The translations under genes were made by a program, and so were the position numbers. This document shows, one piece after another, positions 26,230 to 38,826 of a stretch of DNA of 64,000 bases; the first letter of the stretch is position 1; each line of letters opens with the position of its first letter. Source of the DNA: Auanema rhodensis (lineage: Eukaryota; Nematoda; Chromadorea; Rhabditida; Rhabditidae). The stretch is taken from the NCBI GenBank assembly GCA_964057225.1, contig OZ059897.1, positions 15,810,001 through 15,874,000 on the forward strand. Direction: 5' to 3'. The notes under the pieces were generated by a model. The model worked only from the letters and a program-made list of their open reading frames with translations, did not search any database and had not been told where the DNA came from.

Positions 26230-26838
26230 GTTAGACCGGAATTACTTGCTGAAATAATGCTAAGCTAAGGATAAGAATAAAATCGGGAAAGTTTAGTGGA
26301 AGGAAAAAAATTCGAAGAAAAGAATGCCAGCTTATACACTCAGGAGATATAAACATGCCAGAAGAACCTTAATAGCTGCCCAAGATCGATGAATGGAGAA
26401 AGGGACAAGGCCGTAGCTCGGGTGTGCTAAATGGGGTAATACCTATGTCAATAAAAGAACTAGAACCTATTGGAAATACAATCAATAGCTGGTCCCTTTC
26501 TACTAATGATAAAATCAGTGAAAGAGATGACATTGAACTAGGAAAGATAGTCGATACCATTGAACCGCAATGAGTTATTTCTAGAGGCTATTACAAGGTA
26601 ATTAAATCAACGATTTTATAACAAAACTTGAAACTTCTGAAATTCTTAAGTATCACATTTATTTTTTACACTTTGACATGAGACAGGTAAACCTTGCTTT
26701 GCAAGAGTCTTGCAATCATGAATAGAAACTGATTTATGAAACTGTAGATTCAGCAAAGGGCACATTTTCGATTTCACGGCATTTTGAAACTAATTTGTAT
26801 TTCTTCTAGTTTAAAGTTTCTTAAGTTTAATTTATGAA
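26230..26838. promoter_or_regulatory. Divergent intergenic region qdpr-1 / dnj-17 with a small broken ORF
   Basis: About 600 nt between two divergent start codons. It would carry both promoters. It also contains coding-like sequence on the plus strand: ATG at about 26,320 (MPAYTLRRYKHARR), then, one frame over, a segment from about 26,383 to TGA at 26,572 (DEWRKGQGRSSGVLNG). I do not recognise either part. The other half is AT-rich and featureless. Confidence 0.4.
26320..26572 (+). pseudogene. Small coding-like ORF split by a frame change
   Basis: One frame gives MPAYTLRRYKHARRTLIAAQ before a TGA at about 26,389. The overlapping frame continues with KIDEWRKGQGRSSGVLNG and PMSIKELEPIGNTINSWS to CAATGA at 26,572. 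Together they would form a protein of about 82 residues with normal composition. The break could be a one-base indel, an assembly error, or a missed tiny intron, although no good GT donor is close. The family is unknown and coding status is unproven. Confidence 0.25.
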
Positions 26839-28996
26839 ATGAAATGCCATTATGAAATATTAGAAGTTCCTCAAACTGCTGATGAAGACCTTTTAAAAAA
26901 GAGTTATAGGTTTGTTTCGAGGTTATTAATGTACAATGTTCGAATAATTAAGAAAACTAGCTCTCAAATGGCACCCCGATAAAAATCCTGACAATATCGA
27001 AGAGTGTACTAAATATTTTGCTTTAATTCAACAAGCATATGAGGTTTTAAGTGATCCACATGAGAGAGCGTTCTATGATAAGCATAGAGAAAGTATACTT
27101 AAAGGAGGTTGGTATCATTTATTATACGCATCGACGTTTATTTCCAGGATTTGACGAAGATTATAAGGATGAGGCTTTAGACCTGTTTCAATATTTTTCT
27201 AGTTCATGTTATAGAGGATTTACGGGTGATAAAGTTAGTTGAGTATATCAGTGACTTAGTACTGTTTTCCGTTAAGGGATTCTACTCGGTTTATAGTCAT
27301 GTATTTGAAACTTTATCCAACGAAGATTATGATTTTGTTGAAGACCCTGCTGTTAGGTATCCCCAGTTCGGAGATGCGGACAGTGATTACGATACAGTAA
27401 TTTTGTTTTTGTAAAGTTAATTTTTAGTTCTTATGTCCAGGTTGTTGGAGCATTTTATGGTTTTTGGAGCTCCTTCAGTACAGCGCGATCATTTGTTTGG
27501 CTGGACAAGTATGATGTTCGAGAAGCGGAAAATAGAGCCCATGTTCGAGCAATTGAAGCAGAAAATAAGAAGTTCCGAGACGCTGGGAAAGCTGAGAGAA
27601 ATGATCAAATCAGAGTATAAATTTGTGATTACATAAATTTCTAACATTCATAATCAATTCAGGAATTAGTTCGATTTATTAGAAAAAGAGATCCGCGCAT
27701 CAAAGCTTATCGTGAACTATTGGAGTTAAGACAAATAGAAGCGAAAAAGAAGCAAGAAGAGCATAGACAGAGGCAAATTCAGAGGAATAAAGAGTTTGTT
27801 TGTATTGATTAAAGTAATTAATTATCCCTTAAAGGATGATGTTACAATATGAAGAAGATGAGGAAGCTAAAGCAGCCCATCTAGCTCAATTAGAAGAAAT
27901 TATTGCTGAAATGGAAGGAAATTCTTGCGAATCGGTATGAACTTTCAAGATCTTCTGAATTATCAAGTATTTTTAGGAGTCTGATGAAAATGGCGAATTA
28001 CTTCCTCACTGTATTGTCTGTGATAAAAATTTCAAAACTGAGTAAATCTTAGTTTCTCAGTTCTTACTATTTTTGTTTCATTTCAGGAATCAATTAGCTA
28101 ATCATTTAAGTTCCAAACAACACAAAAAACAACTACAAGAACTTAAAAAACATATGAAAGAAGAAGATGCTGCGCTGTTTGGTATTTTTTTTTCTATTCA
28201 GTCAGTAAAGTTTATTCATATTCTAGAAGAAGCAACAGCAGCCAATGAAGAACTACAGAAATCGGAATCAACAAGTAAAAAAGCCAAACGAAGAGCTAAA
28301 AAGAAGAACAAAGCCTGGGATAATAACTCTGATGAATCTGATAAGTAAGGTCGTGTTCACAGAAGTATTTTAAAATAAGTTTCAGAGAAGAACAGCTAAA
28401 CGATGTTGATATTGTTCAACAAAAAATAGAAAATCTTGATTTACAAGATAATCCAAAGGAGATTGTTGAACCTGTAGAGAACGAGGAAGAATCAACTAAA
28501 GAAAAAGTAAAAAAGAGGAGACGAGGTTTGAGTTCTAGTTTTCTTAGTTTTTTTTGTTTCACAAAAAAATAATTCTTGATTCTTATCAGCACTTTCCTTT
28601 TTATAATTTACAGTATATTCTTAACTTGGCCATAGATAAGAATATAATAAACTAATTAATTCTTCTTAATTATGTTTGCAAAATGTCTTTTGGATTTTCA
28701 CTATTAATTTTTTATAAAAGAAATAGAATATAGCATTACAGCAAACAAAACCAATGCTGCTGTTACTAAAGAAGTTCCATTAGTTGAGGAAGTAGATGTG
28801 CAGCCTAAGACGGCAACGTGTGATAAATGCAAAGAATTCTTCGAAAGCAGGTAACACATATAAAAGAACTCTGTTTTAAAAGCCGTTATTCTCTGTTAGG
28901 TCCAAGCTTTTTGCACATTTAAAAGAAACTGGTCATGCTACACTAGTCCATAGCGGAGTATCGGATAAAAAACAGAAAAAAGGAAAGAGGAAGTAG
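26839..28996 (+). CDS. dnj-17: DnaJ homologue subfamily C member 21 (DNJ-17/JJJ1 type)
   Basis: J-domain co-chaperone of the DNAJC21/Jjj1 family, which works with cytosolic Hsp70 in late 60S ribosome maturation. ATG at 26,839 ([20 protein letters not shown]). The J domain has the HPD motif in [10 protein letters not shown] and ends with [19 protein letters not shown]. The middle has the family's [19 protein letters not shown]-type segment (encoded near 27,490-27,560) and [17 protein letters not shown], followed by a charged coiled-coil. Two C2H2 zinc fingers follow: [17 protein letters not shown] (about 28,013-28,110) and [17 protein letters not shown] (about 28,818-28,920). These match the two zinc fingers of DNAJC21. 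The basic tail ends KKGKRK and TAG at 28,994-28,996. Introns are about 45-60 nt, with one or two longer ones near 28.6 kb. Confidence 0.92.
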
Positions 28997-29199
28997 AACT
29001 GCTGTATTTCAAATTTTTATATGATTATGTTATTTATGAAATCAAGATGGATTGTTAAATTTTTGTTAATTGTACTAGTTTTGTTCGTTACTTGTTTATA
29101 CCGGAGGTTCAAAGCAAATCGAAGTGTAATCAAATTTTAAGAATATTTATTATTTTTTTATAAATTATATTATAGATAAAGCTTGGAGCTTAAACGTTT

Positions 29200-32100
29200 T
29201 TATGCTAGTGTCATGGATTCGGTGCGTAGGCCTACTGTGGATGCTCGAAGTTCTCGTACAAGTAGTTCATGATTGGCTTCGTTTTTATTATCTTCTTTCT
29301 CCTGTGCGAAATCTTGAATATCACCTACAATACTCAATATTTAGATATGCATAGCAGTTTGCCTGTTTTCTACCAGATCCATAGATCAAGAACTGTGTTC
29401 CAGATATTATACATAGAACAGCACAGAATAGAAGAACGTGGTTCCACTCTGATGAACTACCCTATAAAAATTAAAATATACAACATTATTGTTGTTTTAT
29501 CTAAAACAGTTTTCAATATTTGTCCGACAACAACAGGAGTTGTGAGTGCTGATATAGTAGAAAGACTACAACTGATAGAAGACAAAGTGGGAGTGAAGCG
29601 TGGAGCCAAGGATAACAGAGACGTGTATGCTCCACTATAATTCGATAATTATGAACCAGAGTTAGTGCAAACCTGGTGTGTGCTCCTAAGAACATGTTTG
29701 CAAAGCAGAACACTATTAATGCCAAAAACTTTCTATCACTATTAACAAAGAAAACTGCTAACAATAATGGGATAGCTACACCAAATGTTGCTGAAATGAA
29801 AATTGAGATTAATTTCCTTCAAGGGTTTTATAAATGAAAGAGCAATCAAATTCTTACGGTAACATTGGGAAAGTTTAACACCTTGAGTGGGTGTCAGAAC
29901 ATCAGTCTGCTTCAACTTATCTACAGTAAACCCCCAAAAGAGCTTGAAGCAGAAATTACAAAACATGGGAAGTGCAGCATAGAAACCATTCTAGAAATAT
30001 GTTATTAAATAATTAAAATAAAGAAGCGAGTTCAACCATGACAACACTGAGTAACAAAACATCTTTGTTATACATAGGGAGATAAGTCATCATTAAAGTA
30101 GCAACAACAGAAATAACGTATGTAGCGAACAAGTGAGACAAATATGCCGGATTTGTAAATATGGCTTTCCATGGTACTGGTACTGATTTCTAAAAATATA
30201 AAATATAATTATTCAATTTGTTAACCTTGAAATTACTAACATCACACACACTTTTTTTTTTTGAAACTGTAGTATCTGATAAATAATTTCGCTCAATATT
30301 TGACATAACTTTGCAGTCATCAGGATGATTAGCTGAGAATATCAGCCATAATGTGCACCAAGTGAAACCCATAACAGCTAAAACGAAAACATAAGTAGTT
30401 AATTTAGCCTTGTATGAATGCCAGTGAATCAGCTGAAATGAAATAATCTTTTGCTAATCACCTGCATAGTAGAAAACAGCGGGCCAACCCAAATTAGAAG
30501 AGCACAACGAAGCATTTATAGGATTTCCTGTAAACATGGCCAACTGATTTCCTGAAAAAAAATCATATTTATTTCCAACAAAATCCAAATTCTGTACCTG
30601 TTGTAAATAAAGCTACAGCGGTACTTCGTTCGACTGCTGGAAACCAATTTGCTGCTATGGTATTAACTGATGGATAGATGAAAGGCTATAGTTAAATTTA
30701 GTAACCTAATATTCGGTATAAGAAACCTCTGTCAAACCAACAGCAAACCGTGCAGCAAAAACAGCTTTATATCCAAAATTATTAGCCAAAAACGGTAAAA
30801 GAGCATTGACAAGAGCCTGAAAAATATAAATTCGTTGTTTACCTTTTCATGCAAGTACTACCCAAGTAAATCAGCTTAACTTGATTATAAATTTATTTTT
30901 CTTAAATGACTGGATGACAAATGCTAATCTTTGATTCGTTTATTCAATGATAATCATGTCGGAATATAGTTTCGATTTGATAAGAAAGGGTATTACCCCC
31001 CTCAAGACAAACAGAGAGCATATGATTTCCGGGGTAAAATAAATTTTCTTTATCTTTTTCTCACCTTAATAGCTAAACAGAGAGCAAACAAATGCTTAGG
31101 GGAAGCTCTTTGAACTAAGTATATTGCTGGAAACATAGTTACAGGTCCTCCCCAATATGATGCTGATATCAACCAGTTCTGGATTGATCCGTCCCAAACA
31201 AATGCGCCCTGAATTTTTATTTGAAAATACTTTATTGTCCGAACTGTTGAACTAACTCCATAGTCCACAATTCTTTTGTCTTCGTCGAAACTCAACTTTG
31301 TTTCATTACTATGTCTCAAATATAACAATTATGTTATTCTACATTTTTCAAACTTACTTTTCAGTAATTCCTTGTAAAATTTGTTGTTGCTTAACAGCAG
31401 TATAGTTAACCATACAAGTCATGGTAATTGAGAAGTTTGTGTTCATGTACGTAGAATTATATAACCCGAATCCAATAAGCAGTATAAGGTGCAGTCTCCT
31501 GGATCTGTAGTGCAATAACGCTGAAAAAACAATAAATAGTAAATCTAATCAAATGCCATTGTAGTTCCCAGTATTCTTAATTTTTTTTTATTATTATTTA
31601 CAATCAGAGAAGTTCTATCTGCAAAAGTGTAATACTGATAACATTTTGCAGTATTTCTAGATTTACTTTTAGCTTTCTGTGATCGTAAATTAACTTTTTA
31701 TATCTTGATATTCATAAAGTGCTTTAGGAACTAAACATGAGTGTTTTAAGTAGTTCTTATCCTTTTTTCTGTTATATTCTTTGCATTTCATCATGTAAGC
31801 CATAAACGTCAAACATAAATCATCGTGTGAGGTCTTGTGCGTAGTCTCCGATAGATGTCCATATTTCCGTTTAATTATGGAGGCTATGATCAAAAATATA
31901 GCATCTGACGTCATTTATGATAAGAAGGTAGTTAATTCAATGAGATAGATGACGACATAATTCGCTTCATTCTCCTATTAGAAACATAAAATATTATCTG
32001 ACATACTCATACAGTTAAAATGTTGAAAGAAAAGACGAAGAAGAGAAAGCTGATTTTTAAAAAAACGAAATAAAATGTTTATGTCGTTTAGAAGCAGCTC

Positions 32101-32534
32101 ATATTAAGACCTAAACATTTATTGAATTGACAGTCACGATAGAAAAAGTGATCAAGAATGTTCATAAATATTTTTATCTTTGCTTCCAATTCTTACTTAC
32201 AAATTACTTTGAAATATATTATTAGTATAAAAACTTTGAATTTTGAAATATTCAGATAAATATTTGAGGCGCTGAGAAAATTGTTTGTGAGAACTATATT
32301 TCTTGCGGTATAAAACCACAAGCGCCACTTAAGTTTAATATTATATCAAAGCTTTAGTTTGAACTGATAAAGAGAATCGAGCAAAATTCTGAACATTTCT
32401 CTGATTTAAATTGTTTTACATAAAGAAACTGAACTGACAAAAATATTGTGATTGGAAAAACAAAACAAAAAATAAAACCTACGTGCACGTAGTTGCATTG
32501 ATTGAGCTGGTTGTTCATTTTCAGACAACGCCAT
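29200..32534 (-). CDS. SLC17-type MFS transporter (phosphate/organic anion/vesicular transporter family)
   Basis: Multi-pass membrane transporter of the sialin/vesicular glutamate/type I phosphate transporter group. The ATG is at 32,534-32,532, with a short hydrophilic N-terminus (MALSENEQPAQSMQLRAR). A first intron of about 960 nt follows, then TM1 (LHLILLIGFGLYNSTYM) and the extracellular NTNFSITMTCMVN, matching the SLC17 VNLSVAMVCMVN position. Further segments are GAFVWDGSIQNWLIS, YWGGPVTMFPAIYL, RFAVGLTE and NTIAANWFPAVERSTA. The C-terminal half starts with PVPWKAIFTNPAYLSHLF, then LPMYNKDVLLLS and TPVVVGQILKTV. The hydrophilic tail ends TESMTLA with TAA at 29,202-29,200. Length is near 480 residues. 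The substrate cannot be told from sequence; nematodes have many SLC17 paralogues. Confidence 0.85.
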
Positions 32535-33294
32535 TTACCACAGATGGGAATAACGTATACTATAAGCGAACATTAAAATTGTGGAAGATAAGGGGGACAA
32601 CGAGAGGAGGGAAAGATTTAGATAAGAATTTGAAGTAAAGACGGTGTCCGCTAGGAAAGTGTTTGTTTGAAGCAGAGATGAGAGAGAACATACATGTATC
32701 TTTCCAAATTCACGTGGAACAATCAAGTAAACCTTGAGTTCTCCTTATTTTTTCTATCAGGTTTCTGCGATTTGATAATTCAAGCAATACTTTCGGATTT
32801 CTCAGCAGGTTTTGCCAATGTTGTTGTGGTTCTCGCTATGTCTATAGCAAGTGAGGACTGTGGGAGCTTCTGACTTTGGAAAGTTCTATCATGAACACAA
32901 TTTTTACGAGATATGAACAGAATGTTGATTAACCAACCAAAAACGATTTTACCATTACAAGCTCATCTGGTTGAGCTATCTTTTCAAGTTACCTGATTTG
33001 TTTAATGTCAAAAAGGACTCTTCGGTCGAATTTTAAAACCATAAAATGTAATCACATTGATACTAAGGTGTGTTATTGTCTGACAAATTGTGATAAATGA
33101 AATTATTGAAGATAATGAAATAAAAATTACACTTTGATTAGTTAATGATGCTTAAGCCTGTTCGTACTTTCGAAACTAAAACTTCTGGTCGTATTGCATA
33201 CTTTTCATGCAATCATATCTGTATTCAACATTTTTATTTCTATAAAAATATTAAAAACAATTATCAAATAATCTGCAACGTGGAAATAGAAAGC
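32535..33294. other. Intergenic stretch between SLC17 gene and haly-1
   Basis: Contains the SLC17 gene's promoter side and the haly-1 3'UTR side; both genes are on the minus strand. The 760-nt spacing is longer than a typical nematode operon gap. No further gene was supported. Confidence 0.5.
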
Positions 33295-36200
33295 CTAGGA
33301 TTCATCCCCGCTTGATCGGTCAGGCATATCGATGCGATCGGCCAAGACAATTCCCGTCGGTGTTTTAGCATCCACACGGAGCGCATCAGGATCCAGAGCT
33401 TCCATGGCTCCCAAAGTCTCCAAATATGGAGAAACTATTTCCCAAACCTTTATTTTCATTGAAGATGAATATGAATATCAAGCATAGTTTTACCTTGTTC
33501 TCTCTTATGAGTTGCAAGACTGCATCAACTTCAGGTTGCATAACACGATCCTCAGTAATAGCTGGACTTACCGAGCGAACCAGCTCATATAGCTAAAAAT
33601 AATTGGTCAAACTAATCTTAAATATTTTAAGATGACCTTATTCAATGGAGCTGTAGATACCAAAGGTTTCAAAAATTCGATTCCTTGGCAAGCTGCCAAT
33701 AACTCCATAGCCAAAACTGCAATAAATGTCACAGTATACATCTTGTTTGTTTATTTAAATTATAAATGTGCTATTGCTACTACAGTTTACCTGCTTCGAC
33801 ATGTTCAACTACTGTTAAAGCTTTCCTTGCGGCAAAACCACCCATACTGACATGATCCTCTTGATTACACGAAGTAGGAATACTATCAGCAGAAGATGGA
33901 TGGCACAGAACTTTGTTCTCAGATACTGATATATAATACATTAACAACAAAGTTGTACTTTCATGAAGCGGTACCTAAACTTGCAGCGCAACATTGAACA
34001 ATCATGAATCCAGAGTTTAATCCACCATCGGGAGTCAAAAAAGTGGGCAGACCACTTAATTCTTTGTTAACTAATCGTTCCAAGCGTCGCTCACTCATTT
34101 GAGCTAATTCATGAACAGCGATTGCCAAATAATCCAATACCTAATCATAACTCACTTATAACAGGCCTAGGAGGCAAGCTATTACCTTAGCTGGATATTC
34201 TCCGTGGAAGTTTCCACCAGAAATTATCTCTTCACGATCAGCAAAAACTAACGGATTGTCTGTGGCCGAATTCATTTCGGTTGATAGAATGTGATAAGCG
34301 AATTCGATGGTATCATGAACGATTCCATGAACTTGTGGGACACATCGCAATGTATAAGCATCTTGCACTTTTCCACAGTTATGATGAGACTCTAAAATAC
34401 ATTTCTAAATTTTAAGTTGATTTCTTTAATGTCTACCAGCAATCTGGGATGGGTTGGCATCAGAATGTAATAAAGATCTCAAACGTTGAGCTGAGATATT
34501 TTGACCTTTATGCGGGCGAATGCGGTGAATATCTGAAAATTTAATCCGTATATTTGAATCATACATATTCTTGTAGATAATAATTGATATCTTAGTTTTT
34601 TTTTAAGAGTCCCAAATAATGGTTTTCTCCCTAGTAAGACGACATATTTATTAATCCTTCATTACGGTTTTGTTTTTTTTTCTTAATATTTTGCTTTACC
34701 TGGATCAAAAGCTCTAGTTGTCCCTTTCAATACTTCAAGTGACAATGCAGCAATAACATCAGCTTGTTTTGCAATATTGTAAGCTCGTTCAACAGCTGAA
34801 AAAATTGATTCCGTTTGTAATCAAATTCCGCTATCTCATACTATATGCTCCAAGAGCTGTGACCATTTGGGTTCCATTGATCAGAGCCAGCCCTTCCTTG
34901 GGACCCAACTCAAGCGGCTCCAAGTTGTTCTCCTTCAAAACAATTGAAGCATCATCCCATCTAAAGATATGATGCATTGGATTATATGATTTTTGATCTG
35001 AGATTATTTTCATTTCCTAGCATTGCGTACAACAAGCAGCTTCTTTTAGATTATCCAGATTTGAACTTTGTTTTGAATTTCACGTTGTGACTCGATACTC
35101 ACCCCGTGGATGGACTCCACATTTTTCCTTCTCCTAAAAGTCCCAAGGCTAGATGAGCTAATGGAGCCAAATCTCCTGAACAACCGACTGTTCCTTGCTG
35201 TGGAACCCATGACACACAGAAAGCTGTAAAATTTTTTTGAAAAATACAACCCGTGTTCGCATCTCGCGTAGGAAAATTATAGTTAGTATTGTAGAACAAT
35301 TCAACTGAGATAATATACCGTTAAAAGCAGCTATCATCTTCTTGATGTTTTCAAAACTTATTCCACTGTGGCCCTTGGCTAGAACATTGATTCTAAGAAT
35401 AGAAATTAGGATGTAATCTATTTACGGATATTGATTGTGTTACCTCAAAGCTAAAAGCATGCGGGCTTTATTCGGACTTAAGGGCTGGCCATACCCAGCA
35501 GCATGAGACCGAATAAGATTAAGTTGAAGTTTTCTGCAATAAAACTTCTAACCAATGATATCATTGATTAATTTAAGAAACAAAATAAATAAAAACGATA
35601 TCATTCTGAAGGAGCGAAAGTACTTTGACTTTTTACTTTATGTCATTTTTTATCTCTGAATAAAAAGAATAAAAAGGTCTGGGCATTTCTTGATTTGATA
35701 AAATCTATTGTATAAAAAAACAAGTTGTTTTTATGTTAAATCATAAGAAACGGTCATAACATGCTAAATATACGCATATAAAAATTACCTAATTTGAGAA
35801 GACTCGATTTTAACATTTGAGAATGTTCCAAATCCTGTTGTGACCCCATACACGACTGAAAGTATTGCTTTCGATTACAAGATATTTAAAAAAAATTTGT
35901 TTCAAACTGTGAATAAAAATATAGTATTTTCTGAAGGCTTCCTAACCTTTATGTTCAGCCGCAATTTTTTCAAGAAACGCACGTCCCTTTCGAATTCGTT
36001 CTTCAGCATCCATAGACAACTGAAATTGTTTATTGCTTATAGCATTTCTTAATTTTTTCCAAAGCGCAAAGAATAATTTTCTAACTTGAATTAAGCATTC
36101 TCCCTTCTCACAAAGTACAAGATCTTCGGGTCTTAAGCTGTTACCATCCAGAATCAAAAGCTTAGATGGCTTCGGGAAGAATAGTGGTTCTTCCGGCACA

Positions 36201-36860
36201 TTGAAGGAAATTCTACAAATGTTTGATACCTACTGTTAAAACTCCAAATTTGTATTACGCTTTTTTTTTCTTTAGGCTTTCGAGCTGCTTCTTGTTTTCC
36301 GCTAACTCTTCTTGTCGACGCTCTTCTTTAGCCTCTTCAGTATCATCTTTATGAATATCTGGAAGAATAATTCTTATAACAAGTTTAAATAAATCTTTAT
36401 ATACTGAGTATAATGTAGTCTCCATCTTTAAGCACATCAGATACCAAATCCTGTGGATCCAACAACGAATTTCCAATGGTTCTACGAACCTGTTATTGAA
36501 TAGGTTTTAGTTTCATGAGATATACTGTATAGTACTGAGAATACCTCTTCATATTCCCCATCCTTTTGAACCAAAGATGATCGCAAACGTCTCATTTTTT
36601 GAATTGTACGACATGCCACCTTTAATTTTTTATTTAGCTAGATCTTGTAGATATAATCGTTTTTCTATGACATAATTATTATGTGCTATGCTTTGTATTA
36701 TTCAAATTAAAGCAATAGGAATTTAATAAAAATATATATCTACAACATTTTCCAAAATTTTGTTTACAATTTGATTTTCAAAGTATACCTGATGAATGGT
36801 CTCATCATCGGAGCAGGCAACGATAATAGATTCGGGTCCAATTTGAAATTGAAGACGCAT
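33295..36860 (-). CDS. haly-1: Histidine ammonia-lyase
   Basis: Deaminates histidine to urocanate, the first step of histidine catabolism. The ATG is at 36,860-36,858 ([20 protein letters not shown]). The N-terminal extension resembles that of animal HAL and leads to [16 protein letters not shown]. The core has [11 protein letters not shown] (about 35.8 kb), [18 protein letters not shown] and [18 protein letters not shown]. The active-site motif [18 protein letters not shown] is at about 35,140-35,200; its Cys-Ser-Gly triad forms the MIO cofactor. Then [61 protein letters not shown] and [15 protein letters not shown] follow. The tail ends SSGDES with TAG at 33,297-33,295. All landmark blocks are in order and no catalytic segment is missing. 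About 14 exons. Confidence 0.95.
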
Positions 36861-38826
36861 CCTTAAACTAATGTTTTTAGACGATGTTTGAAACATTCAT
36901 CAAAATAAATTATTCAAAAAAGTACAATTTTGTTAAAATTATAGTATTTCTAAATGAAACCTAAGAATTTATCTTAATATGTTCGAATAATGTCTTATCA
37001 TTATTTTTTTTAATCTACTATTTAAACAAAGAAAGAAAAAGATAATTAGCACAATGGATCATAGCAGGACCAAGTCGAATTTTCGTCTTGAGTGCCCTCG
37101 CTCAATCTCGACAACTGACTTAATAATTCTCTTATATAGACATTTGTCCGGTATACGATCGTAAAGATTTCTTGTCGTTGACACCCCCACATCATCATCG
37201 CCATCAACGGTTGTCGTTATCGTACTCGTCTACAGCAATGTTGCACCAGGTCCTGAACCGGACTTTTCTCCTCTTCTTCATTTGACAGTCATTTCCAACC
37301 TCGTAAAAAGCTATTTGACACCACGTTCTCCAAATCATTGCCGTCAGCTGATGCTAGTTTTGTAGCATTCTAACTATGGAGACGATAAGTTGAATAAGAA
37401 TGATTTCATACATGACCTTATGCTGATCAAAATTCTGTAAATTCTTCATATCAGATGAATACAAAACTAAAAAAAAATACATGCTATAAAACGTCTACGA
37501 AGATATGATCTTTTGAATAAAAAATTATTTGGTACTTTTCTGTCCATATATTCAGACAATATCACCACAGAAGATCACCCCAATTAGCTTTGCTCCTTAG
37601 ATACCTGTTGATTTTTCTCTTTTATCTTTAGTGAAAAAAAAATTTGGAACAGATAGAAATCCCATTTGAAATGTATTAATGCATCTGGCGGAATTTCCTA
37701 AAACTTCTTTTAAACTGAAAAAACCGTGATTTTTGAAAGAGTATTACTGAAACCTTTGAAGATTAGTGTAAATCTCAGAAAAGTTGTTCGTGTTTTTGTC
37801 GAAGAAGATAGCTTATATTCTTAATTAAACTTTTTATAGTTTATTTCAGGTTTTGAAACCAAAGTGTTTGAATGATGAGCAAAATACTGATACCAGATGA
37901 CATTATGCCAAGATATTCGATTTAGTGTCCCATTTAAATGAAGACTTAATTTACTTCTTTTTATGGTTTTCTATTTGCATCCTCTTTTCTTCACCTCGTC
38001 ATCAGAGGTCACTGATCTCCTGATCTGAAAACGTTTTTATGTTTCTAGTCACATTTTGATGAACATGATCATCTTATTTCCGAATCTGAAACACAAATTG
38101 AAAGAATAAAATTTTGCAAATTTGTAAATGTAATTCTTTATATCTATAATAAGAAACAACTTAAGATATACGAAATTTGAATAGCCGGTTAAGTATGTTT
38201 TAGCAGCTGCAGAATTTTAGAGATCAAAAATTGCGAAAGAAATTTGTAAAGAATACGAGAAAATTTCGGTAATCCTCAGAAGAGGGCCCAAAATTAATAT
38301 AATTTTCTTAACCATATAAATAAAGTTAACCGTGCCAACTGATTAAATCAAGGGTACATCAAGAGGGAAATGGTGAGAAACCGAAAAAACTGAAAATAGC
38401 TTAGAAGCGTAGAGCTGGACCAGTTTCATTTTACAAGTTCTCAAAGGTTTTTCAGAAAAGTAGTAAACTATTTGCTGCATCACTAACCGGACGGAGTGCG
38501 ATTTGAAACACGAAAAATGAGTTAGGGTTTCGATGCGGAGTCTCTATGACCTACGAATCATAATAATTTTTTTTACAAAAATCACTGTCTAATTAGACAT
38601 GAGATGCTTACTCGGACATATAAATTAGGCAACATGTCCGAAAGGATGCGATCATTGTACCCACAAAACTTTTCTAATTAGAAAGCTTGACTTTTTCGAA
38701 TTACTTCACACTTTCAATGAAAAATATAAGAAATGAAAGAGAATTCAGTCGATGAAAGATTGATGAATGAAACGGAAATAAAAAATGACTATAAGACGTA
38801 TGAATATATATGCATAACTAATCAGT
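36861..38826. other. Intergenic region, almost 2 kb
   Basis: AT-rich sequence between the haly-1 start and the set-4 stop, both on the minus strand. The only coding-like element is a minus-strand open segment at 37,059-37,229 with no ATG, reading TTRNLYDRIPDKCLYKR and EIERGHSRRKFDLVLL before its TGA. I do not recognise it. No repeats or RNA genes could be supported. Confidence 0.4.

Noticed and set aside
35140-35200. Histidine ammonia-lyase active site reads CSG instead of the bacterial ASG.
   Set aside because: The Ser-Gly pair needed for the MIO cofactor is present, and as I recall Cys at the first position is annotated in several animal HAL proteins, so it is not a defect or novelty.
32500-36900. 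Possible operon of SLC17 gene and haly-1 on the minus strand.
   Set aside because: The 760-nt gap and lack of an obvious SL2-type spacer do not support polycistronic transcription.
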